From the NCBI RefSeq assembly GCF_003255815.1, contig NC_037671.1, forward strand, positions 153,442,645 to 153,506,644: 64,000 nucleotides of DNA, given 5' to 3'. The notes under the pieces are model-generated. The model saw only the letters and a list, made by a program, of their open reading frames with translations, searched no databases and had not been told where the DNA came from. This document shows, one piece after another, positions 34,789 to 45,699 of this stretch (position 1 is the stretch's first letter; each line of letters opens with the position of its first letter). The stretch comes from Theropithecus gelada (lineage: Eukaryota > Chordata > Mammalia > Primates > Cercopithecidae). The position numbers and the translations under genes are program-made.

Positions 34789-34828
34789 GGATGTATTAGT
34801 GTGTATTAATGTACACACTAATACATCC
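34789..34828. repeat. Perfect 17-bp inverted repeat, 6-nt loop
   Basis: Arms 34789-34805 and 34812-34828 are exact reverse complements (GGATGTATTAGTGTGTA on the left). Loop 'ttaatg'. The right arm ends 12 bases before a THE1 insertion. It lies in the L1 spacer between ORF1 and ORF2. Confidence 0.93.
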
Positions 34829-34840
34829 TTATACATAGGA

Positions 34841-35200
34841 TATATTAGTCTGTTTTCATGCTGCTGATAAAGACATACCTGAGACTGGAAAATTTACAAA
34901 AGAAAGAGGTTTAATTGGACTTACAGTTCCACATGGCTGGGGAGGCCTCACAATCATGGTAGAAGGCAAGAAGGAACAAGTCACATCTTATGTGGATTGG
35001 TGGCAGGCAAAGAGAGAGAGAACTTGTGCAGGGGAATTCCTCTTTTCTAAAACCATCGATCTTGTGAGACTTATTCACTCTCATGAGAACAGCATGGGAA
35101 AGACTTGCCTCCATGATTCAATTACCTCCCACTGCATCCCTCCCATAACACATGGGAATTCAAGATGAGATTTGGCGGGGGACACAGCCAAATCATATCA
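34841..35200 (-). mobile_element. Solo THE1 LTR, minus strand
   Basis: Antisense THE1 from 'tatattagtctgttttcatg' to 'cacagccaaatcatatca'. Flanks 'tagga' and 'cagga' are a 5-bp target duplication with one change. Inserted just before or at the start of ORF2 of the host L1. Confidence 0.95.
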
Positions 35201-36717
35201 CAGGATAATATCCACACATATCAATATTAACCTCGAACAAATATGGGCTTAAATGCCCCACTTGAGAGGCAGAGAGTGGCAAGTTGGAAAAGAAATAATA
35301 CTCAGCGTGCTGCATTCAAGAGATCCATCTCAAATGCAATGACAACCATAGGCTTAAAGTAAAAGGATGGGGGGGAAAAAAAAAAAAAAAACCTCTACCA
35401 AGCAAATGTAAAATAAACAACAACAACAACAAAAATCAGGGATTGCCACTCTAATTTCAGACAAAACAGACTCAAAACCAACAACTCTCAAAAAAAGACA
35501 AAGAAGGCCATTTCATAGTGGTAAAGAGTTCAATTCAATAAGAAGACCTAACTATCCTCAATATATATACCCCCAATACAGGAACACCCATATTCATAAA
35601 ACAAATTCTTAGAGATGTAGGCAGACACTTACTTAACCACACAATAATAGTGGGAGACTTCAATACCCCACTGAGAGTATCAGAGAGATCATTGAGGCAG
35701 AAAACTAACAAAGATATTTAGGACCTAAACTCAACACTGGACCAAATAGACTTAAGAGACGTGTATAGAACTCTCCACCCAAAACCAATAGAATATGCAT
35801 TCATTTCATCTGCACATGACATATACTCTAAAATCAACCACACAGTCAGCTGTAACACAATTCTCAGCACTTTCAAAGGAACTGAAACAATATCAGCCAC
35901 ACTCTTGGACCACAGCACAAAAAAAAAAAAAAAAAAAAAAAAAGAAATCAATACTAAGAAAAGTGCTCAAAACCACACAATTACATGAATATTAAACAAC
36001 CTGCTCATGAATGACTTTTGGGTCATTAAAACAATTTGAAACAATGAAATTAAGGCAGAAATCAAGAAATTATGAAACTAATGAAAATGAAGTTACAACA
36101 TACCCGAATCTCTGGGACACAGCTAACACAGTGTTAAAAGGGAAGTTTATAGTGCTAAATGCCCACATCAAAAATTAGACAGATCTAACATTAACAACCT
36201 GAAATCATACCCAAGGAGCTAAAAAAATAGGACCAAACAAACCCAAAACCTAGCAGAAGACAAGAAATAATCCAAATCAGAGCTGAACTGAATGAAACTA
36301 AGATGTGAGAAACCATACAAAAGACAAACATAACCAGAAGATAGTTTGTCGAAAGAATAAAAATATTTATAGATTTCTAACTAGACTAATAAAAAAAAAG
36401 AGAAGATCCAAACAAACACAGACAGAAATTGGACGAAGAGGATGTTACCACCAACTCCACAGAAATACATAAAGCACTCAAAAACTATTATGAATACCTC
36501 TCTACCCACAAACTAGACAACCTACAAGAAATGGATACATTCCTGGAAACATGCAGCCTCCCAAGATTGAACCAGGAAAACACTGAAACCATGAACAGAC
36601 CAATAACGTTCAAAAATTGAATCAGTAGTAAAAATTCTAGCAATCAAGAAAGCCCTGGACCAGACTGATTCAGAGCTGAATTGTATCAGACATATAAAGA
36701 AGTGTTAGTACTATTCC

Positions 36718-37029
36718 AGGACCAGGCACAGTGGCACATGCCTGTAATCCCAGCACTTTGGAAAGCTGAGGCAGTTGCATCACTTGAGGCCAGGAGTTTG
36801 AGATCAGCCTGGCCAACACGGTGAAACCCCATCTCTACTAAAAATACAAAAATTAGCTGGTCATGGTGGCCCATGCCTTAATCCCAGCTACTCAAGGGGC
36901 TGAGGCATGAGAATGGCTTGAGCCTGGGAGGTGGAAGTTGTGGTGAGCTGAGATTGCACCACTGCACTCCAGCCTGGAAGACAGAGCAAGACTTGGTCTC
37001 AAAAGGAAAAAAAAGAAGAAGAAAAGAAA
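36718..37029 (+). mobile_element. Alu (J/S-like), plus strand, in L1 ORF2
   Basis: 'ggaccaggcacagtggcaca' to a purine-rich tail of A and G. Long target duplication 'aaagaagtgttagta' plus 'ctattcc'/'ccattcc' on both sides (about 36696-36717 and 37030-37051). Confidence 0.95.
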
Positions 37030-37791
37030 AAGAAGTGTTAGTACCATTCCTACTGAAACTATTTTTTAAAATTGAGGAGAACATACTCTTCACTAACTCA
37101 TTTTACAAGACCAGTATCATCTTGATACCAAAACGTGGTAGAGACACAATAAAAATCAGAAAACTTCAGGCCAATATTCTTGATGAACATGAATGCAAAC
37201 CTTTTCAACAAAATAATGGCAAGCTGAACCAAGTAGCACATCAAAAAGCTAATTCGCCACTATCAAGTAGGCTTTATTCGTGGGATGCATGGTTGGTTCA
37301 ACATATACAAATCAATAAATGTGATTCATCATATGAACAGAACTATAAACCAAAGATCATCTCAATAGATGTAGAAAGGCTTTTGATAAAATTCGGCATT
37401 ATGTTACGTTATATATTAAAAAAAAACCTAAAGAAACTAGTCATTGAAGCAACTTACCTGGAAACAGCCAGCTATAACAAACTCACAGCCAACCCTAAGA
37501 CTGAATGGGCAAAAGCTAGAATCATTCCCCGTGAGAATGGAACAAGACAATTATGCCCACTCTAATCACTCCTATTCAAAATAGTAATGGAAGTCCTAGA
37601 AAGAGGAATCAGGCAAGAGAAAAAGAAGGCATCCAGATAGGAAAATAGGAAGTCAACATATCTCTGTTTGCAGATTATATGATTCTATACCTAGAAAATC
37701 CCATAGTCTCGGTCCAAAAGCCCCTTGATCTGATAAACAACTTCAGCAAAGTTTCAGTATACAAAATCAATGTACAAAAATTAGTAGCATT

Positions 37792-37794
<3 letters not shown>

Positions 37795-37838
<44 letters not shown>

Positions 37839-38118
37839 AGACAGAGTCTGGCTCTACCGCCCAGGCTGGAGTGCAGTGGCCGGATCTCAGCTCACTGCAA
37901 GCTCCGCCCCCCGGGTTCCCGCTATTCTCCTGCCTCAGCCTCCCGAGTAGCTGGGACTACAGGCGCCTGCCACCTCGCCCGGCTAATTTTTTGTATTTTT
38001 TAGTAGAGACGGGGTTTCACCGTGTCAGCCAGGATGGTCTCGATCTCCTGACCTCGTGATCCGCCCGTCTCGGCCTCCCAAAGTGCTGGGATTACAGGCT
38101 TGAGCCACCGCGCCCGGC
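37795..38118 (-). mobile_element. AluY of Old World monkey type, minus strand
   Basis: A T-run of about 40 bases, antisense Alu with 'gtggccggatctcagctcac', 'cacctcgcccggc' and 'cgcccgtctcggcctcc'. Perfect 16-bp target duplication 'aattagtagcatttct' (37779-37794 and 38119-38134). A recent insertion into the L1 reverse transcriptase. Confidence 0.97.
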
Positions 38119-38415
38119 AATTAGTAGCATTTCTATACCTCAACAATGTACATGCTGAGAAAGCAATCCCATTCACAATAGCCACACATGAAAATAAAAT
38201 ACCTAGGAATACAGCCAACCAGGGAGGAAAAAGATCTCCACAAAGAGAATTACAAAACCCTGCTGAAAGAAATCAGAGATGACACAAACAAATGGAAAAA
38301 CATTCCATGCACGTGGATAAGAAGAATCAATATTGTTAAAATGGCCATACTGCCCAAAGCAATCTACAGATTCGATGCTATTCCTATCAAGTTACCAATG
38401 ACATTTTTTACAGAA

Positions 38416-38791
38416 TGTATTAGTCCATTCTCATGCTGCTAATAAAAACATACCCAAGACTGGGTAATTTATAAAGAAAAGAGGTTTAATGGACTCATAG
38501 TTCAGCATGGCTGGGGAGACCTCAGGAAACTTACAATCATAGTGGAAGGGGAAGCAAATATATCCTTTTTCACATGGTGACAGCAAGGAGAAGTGCAGAG
38601 TGAAGTGAGGGAAAAGCTCCTTATGAAACCATCAGCTCTCATGAGAGCTCACTCACTACGATGAGAACAGCATGGAGTTAACTGCCCCCATGATTCAATA
38701 ACCTCCTACCAGGTCCCTCCCACAATATGTGGGGATTATGGAAACTACAATTTAAGATGAAATTTGGGTGGAGACAAACCAAACTCTATCA
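38416..38791 (-). repeat. THE1 3' LTR (left copy)
   Basis: 'tgtattagtccattctcatg' to 'accaaactctatca'. Relative to the right copy it carries a different central part ('cttacaatcatagtggaagg'), showing that the pair has diverged since insertion. Confidence 0.92.
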
Positions 38792-40371
38792 TTCTACTCC
38801 TGGCCCCCAAATCTCATGTCCTCACATTTCAAAACACAGTCCTGCCTTTGCAACAGTCCCTCAGACTCTTAACTCATTCCAGCATTAACTCAAAATCCAT
38901 GTCCAAAGTCTCATTTGAGAAAATGCAATTCCCTTCCACCTATGAGCCTGTAAATTCAAAAACAAGGTAGCTACTTCCTAGATACAATGTGAGTACAAGC
39001 ATTGGGTAAATCAGCGATTCCAAACGTGAGAAATTGGCCAAAACAAATGGGCTACAGGCTCCATGAAAATTCAGAATCCAATAGGGCAAGTTATTAAAGC
39101 TTAAAGTTCCATAATGATCTCCTTTGACTTCATGTCTCATATCCAGGGCATGCTGATGCAAGAGGTGGGCTCCCATGGCCTTGGGCAGCTCCACCTCTGT
39201 GGCTTTGTAGGGTATAGCTCCCCTCTTGGCTGGTAGCTGGTGTTACACAGGCTGGTGTTGAGTGTCTGTGGCTTTTCCAGGTACATGGTACAAGCTGTCA
39301 GTGGACCTACCATTCTGGAGTCTGGAGGACGTTGGCCCTCTTCTCACAGCTCTACTAGGCAGGGCCCCAGTGGGGACTCTGTGTGGGTGCTCCGGACCCC
39401 ACATTTCCCTTCTACATTCCCGTAGCAGAGGTACTCCATGAGGGCTCTGCCCCAGCAGTGCAGCATGTAGGTGTTTCCATACAACCTCTGTAATCTAGGC
39501 AGAGGTTCCTAAAGCTTGATTCTTGTCTTCTCTGCAACCCCAGGACCAACATCATGTGAAAGCCACCAAGGCTTGTGGCTTGCATCCTCTGAAGCCATGA
39601 CCTGAGCTGTACCTTGGCCCCTTTTAGTCATAGCTGGAGCAGTTAGGACACAAGGTACCAAGTCTCTAGGCTGCACACTGCACGGGGGTCCTGGACCAGG
39701 CCCACAAAACCATTTTTCCCTCCTAGGCCTCGACCTGTGATGGGAGAGGCTGCCATGAAAGTCTCTGACATGTCCTGGAGATATTTTCCCCATTGTCTTG
39801 GCGATTAACATTTGGTTCTTCCTTAATTACGCAAATTTCTGTAGTTAGCTTGAATTTCTTTTTCGAAAATAGGTTTTTTTTTTTTCTATTGCATTGTCAG
39901 GCTGCAAATTTTCTGAACTTTTATGCCCTGCTTCACTTTTAAATATAAGCTCCAATTCCAAACCACATCTTTGTGAATACATAGATCTGAATGCTTTCAA
40001 CAGCACCCAAGTCACCTCTTGAATACTTTGCTGCTTAGAAATTTCTTCTGCCAGATATCCTAGATTATCTCTCTCAAGTTCAAAGTTCCATAGTTCTCTA
40101 GTGCAAGGGAAAAATACCATGTCTCTTTGCTAAAACAGCAAAATTCACCTTTATTCAAGTTCCTCATCTCCATCTGAGACCACTTCAACCTGGGCTTCAT
40201 TGTCCATATCACTATCAGCATTTGGTCCAAGCCATTCAATAAGTCTCTTGGAAGTTCCAAACTTTCCCATATCTTCCTGTCTTCTTCTGAACCTGCTACC
40301 CAGTTCTGAAGCCACTTCCACATTTTCAGGTATGCTTACAGCAGTAACCCACTCTACCAGTACCAATTTAC

Positions 40372-40735
40372 CATATTAGTCCATTTTCATACTGCTATGA
40401 AGAAATACCCAAGACTGGGTAATTTATAAAGAAAAAGAGGTTTAAGGAACTGACAGTTCCACATCACGGGGGAAACCTCAAAATTATGGCAGAATGTGAA
40501 GGAGGAGCAAAGGTACATCTTGCATGGTGGCAGGCAAGAGAGTATGTGCAGGGGCACTGCCTTTCATAAAACAATCAGATCTCATGAAACTTATTCACTG
40601 TCACGAGAACAGCATGGGAAACACCTGCTCCCATGATTCAATTACCTCCTACAAGGTCTCTCCTATGACACATGGGCATTATGGGAGTTACAATTCAAGA
40701 TGAGATTCTAGTGGGGACACAGCCAGACCATATCA
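40372..40735 (-). repeat. THE1 5' LTR (right copy)
   Basis: 'catattagtccattttcata' to 'cagccagaccatatca'. In minus orientation this is the promoter LTR of the provirus. Confidence 0.92.
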
Positions 40736-40808
40736 TAGAATTAGAAAAATCTATTCTAAAATTCATATGGAACCTGAAAAAAGCCCAAGTAGCCACAGCA
40801 ATACTAAG

Positions 40809-41225
40809 TATATTATGTCATTCTTGCATTACTATAGATAAGTACCTGAAACTTGGTAATTTATAGGAAAAGAGGTTTAACTGGCTCATGGCTCTGCAGG
40901 CTGAAAAGGAAGCATGGCAGCAGCTGCTTCTGGGGAGGTCTCAGCGAGCTTTTACTGATGGAGAAAGACAAAGTGGAAGCATGTACTCCACATGGCAAAA
41001 GCAGGAGCAAGAGAGAGAAGGAGGAAGTGCCATGCACTTTTAAATAACCAGGTCTCATAAGCAGCCACTCACTATCTTGAGGATAACACCAAGGGGATGG
41101 TGCTAAATTATTCATGAAAAATCCTCCCCCATGGCCCAATTACTTCCCACCAGGCCCCGCTTCCAACATTAGGGATTACATTTTAACATGAGAGTTGGGT
41201 AGGGACACATATCCAAACTATATCA
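40809..41225 (-). mobile_element. MST-type LTR (MaLR), minus strand
   Basis: Antisense MSTA/MSTB: 'gtacctgaaacttggtaatt', 'ctgcaggctgaaaaggaagc', 'ccacatggcaaaagcagg', 'cccaccaggccccgcttcc', ending 'ccaaactatatca'. Flanks 'ctaag' and 'ctatg' are a diverged 5-bp duplication; the L1 ORF2 text is continuous across it. Only 73 bases separate it from the THE1 provirus. Confidence 0.9.
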
Positions 41226-44200
41226 CTATGCAAAAAGATCAAAGCTGGAGGCATCACATTACCCATTTCCAAACTGTATTTACAAGGGTACAGTAACCAA
41301 AACAGAATGGGACTGGTACAAAAACAGACACATAGACCAATGGAACAGAGTAGAGAGCCCCGAAAAGGGCAAGACATCTACAACCACCTGATCTTTGACA
41401 AAGTCAACAAAAACAAGCAATGTGGAAAGGACTTCCTATTCAATAAATGGTGTCTGAATAACTGGCTAGCCATGTACAGAAGATTGAAAGAGAACCCTTT
41501 CCTTTTACCATACGCAAAAATCAACTCAAGGTGGATTAAAGACTTAAATGTAAAACCGAAGACTATAAAAACACTAGTCAAAAACCTAGGAAGTATTATT
41601 CTGGACACAGGCCCTGGCAAATATTTCATGACAAAGATGACAAAAGCAATTGCAACAAAAATAAAAACTGACAAATGTGACCTAATTAAACTAAAGAGCT
41701 TCTGCATAGCAAAAGAAACTGTCAACAGAGTAAGCAGACAATCTAGAATGGGAGAAAATATGTGTAAACTATGCATCCTACAAAGGTCTAATATTAAGAA
41801 TCTATAAGGAGCTTAAACAACTTAACAAATAAAAATAAAAGAAAACCATTAAAAAGTGGGCAAAGGAAACAAACAGAAACTTTCAAAAGAAGACATGCAA
41901 GTGGTCATCAAGCATATGAAAAAATGCACAACATCACTCATTATTAGAGAAATGCAAATCAAAATCACAGTGAATATCATCTCACACCAGTCAGAATGGC
42001 TATTATTAAAAAGTCAAAAAATAACCGATGCTGTTTCAGCCAGTGTGGAAAACAGTTTGGCAATTTTTCAAAGAACTTAAAATGAAGCTACCATTTGACC
42101 CAGCAATCCCATTATTGGTTATATACCCAAAGGAATATAAATCATTCTACCATAAAGACACTCTCACATGTACGTTCAGTTGCATATTCACAATAACAAA
42201 GAAATGGAATCAACATAAATTCCCATCAATAGTAGACCGGAAGAAGAACATGTGGTACAGACACAACATGGAATACTATGCAGCCATAAAAAGGAAAGTG
42301 CAGCAACAGTGATGGAGCTGGAGGTCATTATCCTAAGTGAACTAGTGCAGGAACAAAAACCCAAATACCACAAGTTCTCACTTATAAGTAGGAGCTAAAT
42401 AATGAGTACACATGCACACAAAGAAGGGAACAATAGATACTGGGGCCTACTTGTGGGTGGAGAGTGGGAGGAGGGTGAGGATCAAAAAGCTACCCATTGC
42501 ATACTATGTTTATCACCTGGGTGATGAAATAGCATGAACACTATGCACCTGTAGCACACACTTTACATATGACAAACCTGCACATGTACCCCTGAACCTA
42601 AAAGTCTAAAAATAAAATTTACCATTATTTATGGTGCTATGTCTGTCTGTCTGTGTACATTATGTCTGATGTAAGTACTTTAAGATGCACTTTTTCAATA
42701 AAGACTTTTTCAATTCCTGGTTCATTTTGTCATAAATGAATGTTTACTGAATATATTTTCCATATCTATAGGGATAACTATACAATTTGTTTAATATGTC
42801 AAATTACATACATTTATTTTCTAAAGGATATTTCCATTCCTGAGTAGACTCAGTGAGTTGTGGTATGTTTTTATACATATTGTTAGATTATTTTAACAAA
42901 TATTTTACTTTTTATTTTATTAATAAAATATTTTACTTGTATTTTATTAAGAGTGTTTGCATCTCTGTTATAGATTATACTGGACTATAATTTTCCTTTA
43001 TTTTACTATCTTTGCCTGGGTTTGTTGTTCAGATTATAGATTGAGGAATTTTTCTGATCTTTCTGTTTTCAGGAAGAAATGATGCAAGATCTGAATGATG
43101 TATTTCTTTAATATTTTATCAGCCTCAGCTATAAATTCATATGGTTATGCTGTTTTCCTTGCAAAAACATTTTAAACTACTAGTTTAAGTTTAGTAATGA
43201 TTATAAATGACTATTCAGATTTTCCATTTCTTCTCAATTCAGGTGAGTAGTATTTTCCAAGAATTTATTCATTTCATTTAAGTTGTAAAATGTAGCGGCC
43301 TATTTCTGCTCCTAATATCCTTATATTACTATATTCCCCTCAAGGATTTCAAATGCAGAAGATTGAGTTATTCATAATCTTTGGATGATGGCACATTTTC
43401 ATTATGATCCATGTTAGGCCTCTTTTTCTTTCCTTTCTCTATTTATTTCCATTTCCAAACCCCATAGCCTATGGATTTGCATCTTTTTCTGTGATATTAA
43501 AATAATAACTCCAGCTTCCCTTATGATATGATAACCCTCAAATATTTTGTACATCCTGTGACTGAAGTTTTCTGTGTTGTTTAACATGTATCTTTAGAAT
43601 GCAAAAATATCTGGATATTGTTCTTAACTATTCCACTAATCTTTTCTTTTACTGAGAAGTTTAGTACGTTCACATTTATAATGATTGCTAACATATTGTG
43701 ATTGGCTTGCATCTTGTTACAAACTTTCTACTTGTGTGGCTTCTTTATTTTATGTTATTTTATTTGCTTTCCCCTCTTTTCACTCTCACCTTCTTTAGAT
43801 CACATTTTTTAAAACTTCCCCCTTTAATTTTTCTCAATTCATTTTTTTCTCCTAACAGCCTGAAACTTTTGTGATCTGCATATTATTTTTGCAAATAACA
43901 AAATCTTAAGCAATCTTAGGTGACATATTTAACATACTTAACAAATTCTAAATTAAACAGTATCTTTACCATGATTCCAAATAACATAAGTAAAGTACCG
44001 TAGTTAATTTAATTTAGAATTCAGAAGTTTCTTTAGTGTTTGATGTCTTGATTGCCAATTTTTGCCAACAAATTAGGTATTATTATTGTTGTTGTTGTTG
44101 CTGTTTTATTTATCATATCAATAATGTATGGATATATCCACATACATGCAGTGTCTTTGCCTGTAACTTTTACTCAATTAAACCTTGTATGTCAGATTGA

Positions 44201-44483
44201 TTTCTATTAATATTTGTCACAGGTAAATATTTTAAACTTTTTCAGTAATAAGAACCCTATGTGGTAAAAATCCCTAAAATTTTGTGTGCCTGAAAAGAAA
44301 TTTATTTTGCTATGTTCTTAAAAGATAGATTCACTGGGTATAGAATTCTAAGTTGAAAATTATTTTTCTTGGTACATTAAACATATTCCACCTGTGGTTT
44401 CTCTTATCACTGTTTAGAAGTTGTGTCTAAATCTCAATGCTGTTTTCGTGATTTTTTTTTTTTTGGTCTTTCTGATTTCTTTT

Positions 44484-44789
44484 TTTTTTTTTTTTTTTTT
44501 TTTTTGAGACGGAGTCTCGCGCTGTAGCCCAGGCTGGAGTGCAGTGGCCGGATCTCAGCTCACTGCAAGCTCCGCCTCCCGGGTTTGCGCCATTCTCCTG
44601 CCTCAGCCTCCTGAGTAGCTGGGACTACAGGCGCCCGCCACCTCGCCCGGCTAGTTTTTTTTGTATTTTTTAGTAGAGACGGGGTTTCACTGTGTTAGCC
44701 AAGATGGTCTCGATCTCCTGACCTCATGATCCGCCCGTCTCGGCCTCCCAAAGTGCTGGGATTACAGGCTTGAGCCACCGCGCCCGGCC
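44484..44789 (-). mobile_element. AluY of Old World monkey type, minus strand
   Basis: T-run then 'gagacggagtctcgcgctgt', 'gtggccggatctcagctcac', 'gagccaccgcgcccggcc'. Target duplication 'tctgatttctttt' beginning at 44471 and repeated at about 44790-44802. Confidence 0.97.
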
Positions 44790-44811
44790 TCTGATTTCTT
44801 TTAAAACCATT

Positions 44812-44814
<3 letters not shown>

Positions 44815-44844
<30 letters not shown>
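44815..44844. repeat. Poly-T run
   Basis: About 28 consecutive T in antisense L1M, directly after the AluY and its duplication. It may be a slippage expansion or a remnant tail. Confidence 0.95.
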
Positions 44845-44846
<2 letters not shown>

Positions 44847-45069
44847 CATTTTACACTTCACATGCTGTGTCTAAGCATGGATTTTTAAATTTATTCATTC
44901 ATCCTGTTTGGGGATCCCTGAATTTCTTAGATCTGGTAATTGGAATATTTCAACAATTTTGGAAAAAATATAAACTCTTTGAATAGCTGTGCTTGTCTGG
45001 AACTTACCTCAGCCCTGGAGCTAAGGAAAGAATGAGAAATATCTGAAGTGGAGTTTCCATCTTGATATG

Positions 45070-45245
45070 CTGGTAGATGGGAGACTAAAAGGAGATTTGG
45101 ACACAAACATGTAAGAAGAAAGAAGCTGCGAAGGAATAGGGAGAAGACGGCTATCTACAAGCCAAGGAGAGAGGTCTCAGAAGGAACTACTTCTGCTAAC
45201 ACCTGAATCACAGTCATCTAGTCTTCAGAATTGGTGACTTTCTCA
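45070..45245 (+). mobile_element. Possible MLT1/MST-like LTR fragment
   Basis: 'gacggctatctacaagccaa', 'ggagagaggtctcagaagga', 'actacttctgctaacacctg' and 'cttcagaattggtgac' echo the downstream part of MLT1/MST LTRs. The remainder of 44961-45465 is unrecognised. Confidence 0.4.
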
Positions 45246-45699
45246 TGGAGTTCTAACTTGCTTGAAATTCTTGGTTACCTGAAGTATCTGGCATATTGGA
45301 AGGAATCCTCTGGACTTTAGAATGCAATTATTAGGACTGGATGAATGGCTGATTGGATTAACGGCTCCTTGGATTTGCTGTTCTAAAGCTGCTAAAGTAC
45401 CTGCTTTTCTGGGCTACCTAATGCCTGACCCCTTCACCCACTCCTGTGTCCCCTGTATCTAGGGAACATCATATCTTTTTTATTTTTTATTATACTTTTA
45501 AGTTCTAGGGTACATGTGCGCAAGGTGCAGGTTTGTTACATAGGTATACATGTGCCATGTTGGTTTGCTGCACCCATCAACTCGTCATTTACATTAGGTA
45601 TTTCTCCTAATACTATCCCTCCCCCAGTCACCCACCCCCCAACAGGCCCCAGTGTGTGATGTTCCCTGCCATGTGTCCAAGTGTTCTCATTGTTCAGTT

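Larger units (their letters stand above)
38416..40735 (-). mobile_element. Complete THE1 (MaLR) provirus, minus strand
   Basis: Two THE1 LTRs (38416-38791, 40372-40735) enclose about 1.58 kb of THE1 internal sequence. It starts next to the left LTR with 'ttctactcctggcccccaaa' and ends next to the right LTR with 'ctaccagtaccaatttac'. MaLR elements are non-autonomous ERVL relatives with gag-like remains only. Frames at 38940-40366 on the minus strand are short, broken pieces. Flanks 'cagaa' and 'tagaa' give the 5-bp duplication. Inserted into L1 ORF2. Confidence 0.92.
35201..42400 (+). pseudogene. L1 ORF2 remnant (endonuclease and reverse transcriptase), broken
   Basis: ORF2p nicks target DNA and reverse transcribes L1 RNA. 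Endonuclease text occupies 35201-36000, reverse transcriptase 36400-38400 and 40740-40808, and the C-terminal part 41231-42400. Insertions at 36718, 37795, 38416 and 40809 split it. Frameshifts and stops are frequent; recognisable peptides include the stretch at 37050-37565 ('SIILIPKRGRDT') and 41307-41807. Confidence 0.88.
30180..42625 (+). mobile_element. Full-length old L1 (L1PB/L1MA age), heavily interrupted
   Basis: Colinear plus-strand L1: 5' UTR starting near 'gatgggagattagagatgcc', a repeat-bearing 5' UTR to about 33790, ORF1 remnant, ORF2 remnant, and a 3' UTR ending 'catgtacccctgaacct' and an A-rich tail at about 42618. About 5 kb of the span is later insertions: three THE1 units (one a provirus), an MST LTR, two Alus, and an LTR plus L1MA block. 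About 7.4 kb remains, full size for this L1 age. No target duplication was identified with confidence. Confidence 0.85.
42641..44960 (-). mobile_element. Degenerate L1M, minus strand, split by AluY
   Basis: Antisense L1 in order: ORF2 (42720-43300, 'gtgtttgcatctctgttata', 'tttgcctgggtttg'), endonuclease-side text to 43900, ORF1 (44300-44470 'gatagattcactgggtatag'), and after the Alu 'tttggggatccctgaatttc'. No frame survives. The first 80 bases are uncertain. Confidence 0.6.

Noticed and set aside
36918..37565. 215-codon plus frame that looks protein-like
   Set aside because: It starts in an Alu and continues as degenerate L1 reverse transcriptase with shifted motifs; it is a pseudogene fragment.
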